Under the pieces are notes generated by a model. It saw only the letters and a list, made by a program, of their open reading frames with translations. It made no database searches and had not been told where the DNA came from. A program made the translations under genes and the position numbers. From the NCBI GenBank assembly GCA_013138655.1, contig WTCI01000212.1, positions 1 through 13,960 of the forward strand: a stretch of DNA of 13,960 bases, given 5' to 3'. The stretch comes from Desulfuromonadaceae bacterium. GTDB lineage: Bacteria > Desulfobacterota > Desulfuromonadia > Desulfuromonadales > Geopsychrobacteraceae. Positions 7,037-13,960 of this stretch are shown here, in pieces; position 1 is the first letter of the stretch, and each line of letters begins with the position of its first letter.

Positions 7037-7465
7037 ATGTTCGCACGACAGATGATGAACGAAATCGACAATTTTCAATGTGAGATCGAGCAACTTTTCC
7101 GTGGCCTCGGATTCAATGAACGTTTTGATGTCCGGATGCAGGGTTTGCAGCTCAAAACAGAAGACCGGGGTGAGGCTGTTCAGGTTGAAGCGGTTCTGCC
7201 GGGGCTCGATGTGGAGAAGCTTGATATCAGCGTCCTCGGCCGCCGCATGACCCTTTCGGGTGAATTTGCCGAGGTTGAAATTCCCGAGGATGCTGTCTGG
7301 CATCGTCGTGAGCGGTATGTCGGCACGTTTCAACAGTCGTTCCAGCTGCCGACTGAGGTGGATACCGACAACGTTAGCGCTGAGTACAAAAACGGCATCT
7401 TGAGTATCAATCTGCCGAAAGCAGCGTCAGCGTTGCCGAAAAAAATCAGTATCAAAACTGCTTAA
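7037..7465 (+). CDS. Small heat-shock protein (Hsp20 / alpha-crystallin family), first of a pair
   Basis: A 142-aa ATP-independent chaperone that holds unfolding proteins as oligomers for later refolding by Hsp70 and ClpB. The alpha-crystallin domain spans about residues 40-130 and ends with the family signature NGILSINLPK (119-128). A C-terminal I-x-I anchor (ISI, 137-139), used for oligomer assembly, is present. The N-terminal arm is short and phenylalanine-rich. The ATG at 7037 has a strong AAAGGAGG site 7 bases upstream. A second Hsp20 gene follows after 49 bases. It lies directly downstream of the sigma54-like promoter and the probable enhancer, suggesting control by the upstream activator. 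Identity as Hsp20 is secure; the regulation is inferred. Confidence 0.95.
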   Translation: MFARQMMNEIDNFQCEIEQLFRGLGFNERFDVRMQGLQLKTEDRGEAVQVEAVLPGLDVEKLDISVLGRRMTLSGEFAEVEIPEDAVWHRRERYVGTFQQSFQLPTEVDTDNVSAEYKNGILSINLPKAASALPKKISIKTA

Positions 7466-7514
7466 GTGATGAAAATAAAACATTCAGCGATATGTACAGA
7501 GAAGGAGCAGACTC

Positions 7515-7886
7515 ATGAGTGACAAGCAGATGACAACCGAGGAAAACGGTTCTTTGAATAAAATGGCCCGGGCTCGCTCGATTTATCGCCAGACACCGGC
7601 TGTCGATATCTTTGAAACGAGCGATGAACTGGTTTTGCTGGCCGATCTGCCGGGGGTCGAGGAGCAGGGTTTACAGATCGAAGTTTCCCGCGGGGTACTT
7701 ACCCTCGAAGCTGAAAAAGTATCTGAAGGCGCTGTAAAAACAACCTATTACCGGCAGTTCAAACTCTCCGAGAGGATCGCTGCGGATGCCGGAGAGGCGG
7801 CTTTAAAAGATGGGGTACTGACCTTGCGGTTACCGAAAAGTGCCGAGGCGAAGCCGAAAAAAATCGCCGTCAAGACGCTGCATTAA
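7515..7886 (+). CDS. Small heat-shock protein (Hsp20 family), second of the pair
   Basis: A 123-aa Hsp20 protein, only distantly similar to its neighbour. The alpha-crystallin domain runs from about residue 28 (PAVDIFETSDELVLLADLPGV) to DGVLTLRLPK (99-108). The C-terminal anchor reads I-A-V (117-119) instead of the classic I-x-I. The YYRQFKLSE segment (78-86) matches the family's FxRxFxLP strand with Ser in place of Pro. It has its own AAGGAG site (7503-7508), is co-directional with the first gene, and ends just before a strong terminator, so the two form a short operon. Paired, divergent Hsp20 proteins often make mixed oligomers; that is not shown here. Confidence 0.94.
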   Translation: MSDKQMTTEENGSLNKMARARSIYRQTPAVDIFETSDELVLLADLPGVEEQGLQIEVSRGVLTLEAEKVSEGAVKTTYYRQFKLSERIAADAGEAALKDGVLTLRLPKSAEAKPKKIAVKTLH

Positions 7887-7894
7887 TACAGTCG

Positions 7895-7921
7895 GGCCGG
7901 GGTCTCCACCCCGGCCTTTTT
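7895..7921 (+). terminator. Rho-independent terminator of the Hsp20 operon
   Basis: A perfect 9-bp GC-rich stem (7895-7903 with 7908-7916), a CTCC tetraloop and a T5 tract (7917-7921) lie 8 bases after the second Hsp20 stop. It separates the Hsp20 operon from clpB. Confidence 0.93.
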
Positions 7922-7922
7922 C

Positions 7923-7953
7923 TTGCGGAAATTCCATCCGCAGGCGCTATACT
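7923..7953 (+). promoter_or_regulatory. Weak candidate promoter for clpB, upstream of the repeat
   Basis: TATACT (7948-7953) is a good -10, but the paired TTGCGG (7923-7928) is a poor -35 at a long 19-base spacing. If used, transcription would start near 7960 and carry the whole structured repeat in the clpB leader. No sigma32-type or CIRCE heat-shock element was found here. Confidence 0.25.
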
Positions 7954-7976
7954 TTGATGGATTCGCAAAAAAATCG

Positions 7977-8132
7977 TAACTATTTAGAACGGGTGCTGAT
8001 GTGCTGGCGCCGCCCATTCCAAGGGCCGCCGATTGAATGAATACATGGCCATCCCTGGGGCTTGACTGTCGCCATCCGGGCGACAGACACCCTTTCCATG
8101 TGCATCCCCAGCACATCTTGCTGAATAGTTAC
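7977..8132. repeat. Structured dispersed repeat, copy 2, upstream of clpB
   Basis: About 156 bp and homologous to 2915-3055, with a 13-base insertion near 8033-8045. Its termini are a perfect inverted repeat, GTAACTATT (7976-7984) and AATAGTTAC (8124-8132). A near-exact 9-base direct repeat, AAAAAATCG, flanks it (7968-7976 and 8133-8141), as expected of a target-site duplication. The outer stem 8001-8009 / 8106-8114 keeps a base pair that changed on both sides relative to copy 1 (C-G at 2941/3033, T-A at 8005/8110), although another pair is lost. The central 8-bp hairpin (8066-8073 / 8079-8086) is unchanged. No coding content. Confidence 0.85.
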
Positions 8133-8158
8133 AAAAAATCGAAAGACAGGAGTGAGTG

Positions 8159-10774
8159 ATGATTGATCTTAACCGGACCACGCAAAAAGTTCAGGAAGCT
8201 CTTCAGGGAGCACAGGCTTTGGCTCTTCGTTTCGGTCATGCTGAAATTGACGGTGAGCATTTACTCTTGGCGCTCTGCGAACAGCAGGACGGTTTGACCC
8301 CACGGTTGATGCAGAAACTGGCGGTGCCGCATGACGAGCTCATTGCCGGATTGCGCAAGGACCTGGAATCGCGACCAAGGATCAGTGGCCCCGGTGCCGA
8401 TAGCGGCAAGCTGTACGCCAGTCGTCGTTTGAGTAACCTGCTGTTGCAGGCGGAAGCAGAAGCCAAACAGTTAAAAGACGAGTACATCAGCGTCGAGCAC
8501 CTGCTGCTCGCCACGGTGGCTGAAGAAGAGCGGACCGCCGCCGGGAGATTATTACGTCAGCTGGGGATCGATCGAGATAAGCTGTTACAGGGGTTAACGC
8601 AGATCCGTGGCCATCAGCGAGTCACCAGCCAGGATCCGGAAGAGACCTACGAGGCCCTGGAAAAATATGGCCGTGACCTGGTTGAAGAGGTGAAGAACGG
8701 TAAGCTCGACCCGGTCATCGGTCGTGATGAAGAGATCCGTCGGATTATTCGCATTCTCTCCCGGAAGACCAAGAACAACCCGGTGCTGATCGGTGAACCG
8801 GGAGTTGGTAAAACAGCCATTGTTGAAGGTCTGGCTCACCGGATTGTTCGTGGCGACGTCCCCGAAGGCTTGAAAGGCAAGACGGTTTTTTCCCTCGATA
8901 TGAGTGCCTTAGTCGCCGGGGCCAAGTAGCGGGGTGAATTTGAGGAACGTCTCAAGGCGGTCCTCAAGGAAATCCACGACAGTGAGGGGCAGATTCTGTT
9001 GTTCATTGACGAACTGCATACCATTGTCGGGACCGGAAAGAGTGAAGGGGCCATCGACGCCGGGAATATGCTCAAGCCGATGCTGGCACGCGGTGAGTTG
9101 CATTGTATCGGCGCGACCACTCTGGATGAATATCGCCAGTACCTGGAAAAAGACCCGGCTCTGGAGCGGCGTTTTCAGCCGGTGCTGGTGGAGCAGCCGA
9201 ATATTGAAGAGACCATCAGCATTTTACGGGGGCTGAAAGAGCGTTTCGAAGTCTATCACGGGGTGCGGATTCAGGATAATTCCCTGGTTGCGGCGGCCGA
9301 GCTGAGTCATCGCTATATTGCCGATCGTTTTCTGCCCGACAAGGCGATCGATCTGATTGATGAGGCTTGCGCGACTATCCGCACCGAAATCGATTCCATG
9401 CCCGCCGAACTGGATGCGATCACGCGGCGGCTGATGCAACTGGAGATTGAAGAGGCGGCGTTGAAGAAGGAAAAAGATGCCGCCAGCCATGATCGGTTAC
9501 AATGCTTGCAGAAAGAGCTGGCTGACCTGAGAGAACAGAATGCTGCCCTGTCCGCACAATGGCAACTGGAAAAAGGGGGTATCCGCTCTGTGCAGCAACT
9601 GCGCGAAGAGATTGAACAGTTGCGGTTGGCGATTGCCGAGGCTGAACGAGCCTACGATCTCAATCGGGCTGCCGAGCTCAAACATGGCACGTTGCCGAAG
9701 TTGGAACAGCAGCTGAAAGCTCAGGAAACACAACTTAAGCAGACGGATAATACGGCAAAAATGCTGCGTGAAGAAGTGACCGAAGAAGAGATTGCCGAGA
9801 TCGTTTCCCGTTGGACCGGGATACCGCTGACCCGGTTGGTGGAAAGCGAGCGGGAAAAACTGCTGAAACTGGATGAGATTCTTCACCAGCGGGTGATCGG
9901 GCAGGACGAGGCGGTTCAGCGGGTTGCCGATGCGGTGATCCGTGCGCGGGCCGGGGTCAAGGACCCACGGCGGCCGATCGGTTCCTTTATTTTCCTCGGC
10001 CCGACCGGGGTTGGAAAAACCGAGCTGGCACGGGCACTGACGGAAGCCTTATTCGACAGCGAAGAGAACCTGATCCGCATCGACATGTCCGAGTATATGG
10101 AAAGACATACGGTCAGCCGACTGCTTGGGGCCCCTCCCGGCTACATCGGCTATGAAGAGGGTGGGCAATTGACCGAGGCAGTGCGGCGGCAGCCGTATGC
10201 GGTGATTCTGTTTGACGAGATCGAAAAAGCGCATCCGGATGTGTTCAATGTCTTGCTGCAGATTCTCGATGATGGTCATGCCACGGATGCCAAGGGGCGG
10301 ACCGTCAGCTTCAAGAATGCGGTGATCATCATGACCTCGAACATTGCTTCACCGCAGTTGCTGGAAGGGATTCGCGACGGTGAAATTCCGGAATCGGTCC
10401 GGCTGCAGGTCGAGGCGGAGTTGCGGCGCAGTTTCCGACCTGAATTTCTCAACCGGGTCGATGACATAATCATCTTCAAACCGCTCAGCAGAGAGGATAT
10501 CCGGCAGATTGTTCTGCTGCTGATCGAGGAATTGCGACAACGACTGGCCGAACGCAGACTGGACCTGGAATTGTCGCCCGCCGCCGCTGATTTTATTGCC
10601 GAAACCGCCTACGACCCGGTCTATGGTGCGCGGCCGCTGAAACGATTTTTGCAGCATCAACTGGAAACCCGGATCGGGCGTGCCCTGATCAGCGGGGAAG
10701 TGGCGGAGGGAGGGACTTTGCAGGTTGATGTTGAGAAGGGGCAGTTAGTGGTCAAGGCCTCTGTGCCCTCTTGA
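8159..10774 (+). pseudogene. clpB: ClpB disaggregase, interrupted by one in-frame TAG
   Basis: ClpB is the hexameric AAA+ disaggregase that works with DnaK and small heat-shock proteins. The 872-codon frame is collinear with the family: N domain (1-145), NBD1 Walker A GEPGVGKT (212-219), NBD1 Walker B LLFIDE, a coiled-coil middle domain (about 410-540), NBD2 Walker A GPTGVGKT (614-621), Walker B VILFDEIE (682-689) and the [13 protein letters not shown] pore loop. Codon 257 (8927-8929) is TAG where relatives have Tyr in [14 protein letters not shown], the NBD1 pore-loop tyrosine. No frameshift occurs; the frame continues intact to 10774. Termination there would leave a 256-aa fragment and separate the NBD1 Walker A from its Walker B. 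The start ATG 8159 has AGGAG 6 bases upstream. Nonsense mutation, sequencing error and stop read-through cannot be told apart here. Confidence 0.9.
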
Positions 10775-10822
10775 AAATTCTTCAGCCAGACCATTGTTGA
10801 GAGATATAAATCCAGGAATTTA

Positions 10823-10853
10823 AAAAATCCCCTCAACAGCTGAGGGGATTTTT
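10823..10853. terminator. Bidirectional rho-independent terminator after clpB
   Basis: A 13-bp perfect stem (10823-10835 with 10841-10853) with a 5-base loop. The A-rich left foot and T-rich right foot give a U-tract in either direction, but only rightward genes need it here. Confidence 0.93.
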
Positions 10854-10901
10854 ATCGACAGGGGCTAGTCCCACACGTCGGTTCTGCGCTATAAATTCCC
10901 C

Positions 10902-11714
10902 ATGAAAAAAATTCTGTTGTTTATTATTCTTCTCGGCTTGGTCGGTGTCGCAAAGGCCGAACTCCGGATAGCCGGAACCTTGACCCAGGGCGGCTTGTTT
11001 CGCGGACAGGTTACCCCGGGGACGCAAATCTATTACGGGCAACGCCGGCTCAAGGTCAGCGAGCAAGGGGGATTCATTCTCGGCTTCGGACGGGATGCCG
11101 AAACCAGCCACACTCTGACCCTGATTGACCCCTCCGGACGGGTCAGTTTTAAAGAACTGCAGATTGAATCACGTAAATACCGAATCCAGAGGATCAACGG
11201 CATCAACAAGCGGATGATGGAACCGAACCCCGCAGATCTGACAAGAATCGGCCGTGAGGCGGAACAGGCCCGCCGAGCCCGGCGGCTTGACAGCGATCTG
11301 CCCTATTTCACGGACAGCTTCATCTGGCCGGTGATCGGCCGGATCAGCGGAGTTTACGGTAGCCGGCGGATTCTCAACGGTGAGCCCCGGCGTCCACACT
11401 TTGGCGTCGATATTGCCGCGCCGACCGGAACCCCGGTCGAAGCCCCCGCAGGAGGACGCGTGACCCTGGCCCACAAGGGAATGTTCTTTTCCGGTGCCAC
11501 GCTGATTATTGATCATGGTCACGGACTGTCTTCCAGCTTTCTCCATCTCCGGCAAATTCTGGTCAAGGAAGGGCAATTGGTCACCCAAGGGCAAAGGATT
11601 GCCACCGTAGGGGCGACCGGGCGGGTCACCGGCCCACACCTTGACTGGCGAATCAACTGGTTCGAACAACGTCTCGACCCGGCATTGCTGGTTCCCGACA
11701 TGCCGGGCGGCTGA
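10902..11714 (+). CDS. Exported M23-family (LytM-type) peptidase
   Basis: A 270-aa envelope protein with a Sec signal peptide (MKK, hydrophobic core 4-16, likely cleavage after AKA at 19) and a C-terminal M23/LytM domain that normally cleaves peptidoglycan cross-bridges. The domain shows HFGVD (His166-x3-Asp170), the usual first two zinc ligands, HGHG (205-208), and SSFLHL with His215. The last motif reads GPHLDW (His246-x-Asp248) where classic enzymes have HxH. Asp may still bind zinc, and HLD variants form a recognisable subset, but loss of activity is possible. The 20-140 region is a beta-rich substrate- or wall-binding portion I do not recognise. No ribosome site precedes the ATG; a TATAAA at 10890-10895 hints at a leaderless message. 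It stands between two transcription units, with uvrB 86 bases downstream. Confidence 0.88.
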   Translation: MKKILLFIILLGLVGVAKAELRIAGTLTQGGLFRGQVTPGTQIYYGQRRLKVSEQGGFILGFGRDAETSHTLTLIDPSGRVSFKELQIESRKYRIQRINGINKRMMEPNPADLTRIGREAEQARRARRLDSDLPYFTDSFIWPVIGRISGVYGSRRILNGEPRRPHFGVDIAAPTGTPVEAPAGGRVTLAHKGMFFSGATLIIDHGHGLSSSFLHLRQILVKEGQLVTQGQRIATVGATGRVTGPHLDWRINWFEQRLDPALLVPDMPGG

Positions 11715-11800
11715 GTCCTCCCCTCCACCTGCGGATTGCTTTTCATTCCCGAGATCACCTATTCTCAAATCATCTGACACCCTCTGACCTGAGACCTTAT

Positions 11801-13804
<2,004 letters not shown>

Positions 13805-13858
13805 CCGCACGGGGCATTAGCTGATTTTTATCTACCTGAGGTCAGTCCCCTCCATCGT

Positions 13859-13883
13859 TGAAGCTGATTCCTTCAGTGTTTTT
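13859..13883 (+). terminator. Weak candidate terminator downstream of uvrB
   Basis: TGAAG (13859-13863) can pair with CTTCA (13871-13875) across a 7-base loop, followed by GTG and T5 (13879-13883). The stem is short and AT-rich and overlaps the stop codon of the convergent gene, so support is modest. Confidence 0.3.
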
Positions 13884-13960
13884 CCATTTGACAAATTTCC
13901 GTGAGTACTCCGCCGGTGGCTTTGGGATGCAGGAAGGCGATCAAACTGCCGTGAGCGCCG
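13873..13960 (-). CDS. mce: Methylmalonyl-CoA epimerase, C-terminus only (runs off the right edge)
   Basis: Read leftward from the window end, the frame encodes GAHGSLIAFLHPKATGGVLTEICQMEKH and then a TGA (13875-13873). The GxxGxxIAFLHPK-GVLTE pattern is the C-terminal strand pair of methylmalonyl-CoA epimerase, a VOC-superfamily metalloenzyme that interconverts (R)- and (S)-methylmalonyl-CoA in propionate metabolism. The Glu of VLTE corresponds to a conserved metal ligand. The gene is convergent with uvrB, 68 bases apart. Only 28 residues are visible, so another VOC protein is possible, but the HPK-GVL-E string is characteristic. Confidence 0.75.
   Translation of the reverse strand, partial: GAHGSLIAFLHPKATGGVLTEICQMEKH

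Noticed and set aside
7466..8158. CIRCE (HrcA) or sigma32 elements near hsp20 and clpB
   Set aside because: No TTAGCACTC-type inverted repeat and no CTTGAA/CCCCAT pair at proper spacing was found by eye.
7883..8181. Leftward open frames across repeat copy 2 (65 and 77 aa)
   Set aside because: Same repeat-derived translations as in copy 1, with no ribosome site and overlap with the clpB start region.
8999..10774. A separate 591-aa Clp ATPase gene starting at TTG 8999
   Set aside because: It is the same reading frame as the upstream 256-aa part, is collinear with ClpB, and would begin inside NBD1 after its Walker A. It is the rest of one interrupted clpB, not an independent gene.

Overview
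The window looks like a chromosomal segment from a Desulfuromonadales-type (delta-proteobacterial) organism. This is an inference from the gene set: an MglB-like start at the left edge, futalosine-pathway menaquinone genes, a PilZ protein with a sigma54 activator, and a methylmalonyl-CoA epimerase tail at the right edge. No rRNA, tRNA, CRISPR array, integrase, transposase or phage gene was seen. Most of the content is core metabolism and stress response; the unusual parts are regulatory DNA, a dispersed repeat and a broken clpB.

Layout. Bases 1-47 hold the start of a leftward gene resembling mglB. A rightward operon follows: an unrecognised 362-aa protein (270-1358), futalosine hydrolase mqnB (1364-2074) and mqnD (2084-2914). 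A structured repeat (2915-3055) starts immediately after the mqnD stop. Leftward serA, the long ACT-domain type, fills 3135-4727 and has its own terminator. A 313-base gap without genes follows. Then come a c-di-GMP-type PilZ gene (5041-5376) and, apparently coupled to it, a PAS / AAA+ sigma54 activator / Fis-HTH regulator (5388-6815).

The 221 bases after the regulator hold a striking 58-bp inverted repeat (6836-6893) and, about 70 bp further on, a -24/-12-like sigma54 promoter (6961-6977). These lead into two small heat-shock genes (7037-7465 and 7515-7886) that end at a strong terminator. A second copy of the structured repeat (7977-8132) sits just upstream of clpB. The clpB frame (8159-10774) is complete except for one in-frame TAG at 8927-8929, which replaces the conserved NBD1 pore-loop tyrosine. 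After another strong terminator come a secreted M23-family peptidase (10902-11714), uvrB (11801-13804), and the C-terminus of a leftward methylmalonyl-CoA epimerase (13873-13960).

How it may fit together. The centre of the window reads as a protein-quality-control island. A PAS/sigma54 activator, co-expressed with a PilZ protein, lies directly upstream of two Hsp20 genes. Those genes have a sigma54-like promoter and dyad operators at typical enhancer distance, and the ClpB disaggregase, the usual partner of Hsp20, follows. My main hypothesis is a sigma54-controlled, possibly c-di-GMP-tuned, small-heat-shock regulon. The parts are visible in the sequence, but the regulatory link is inferred.
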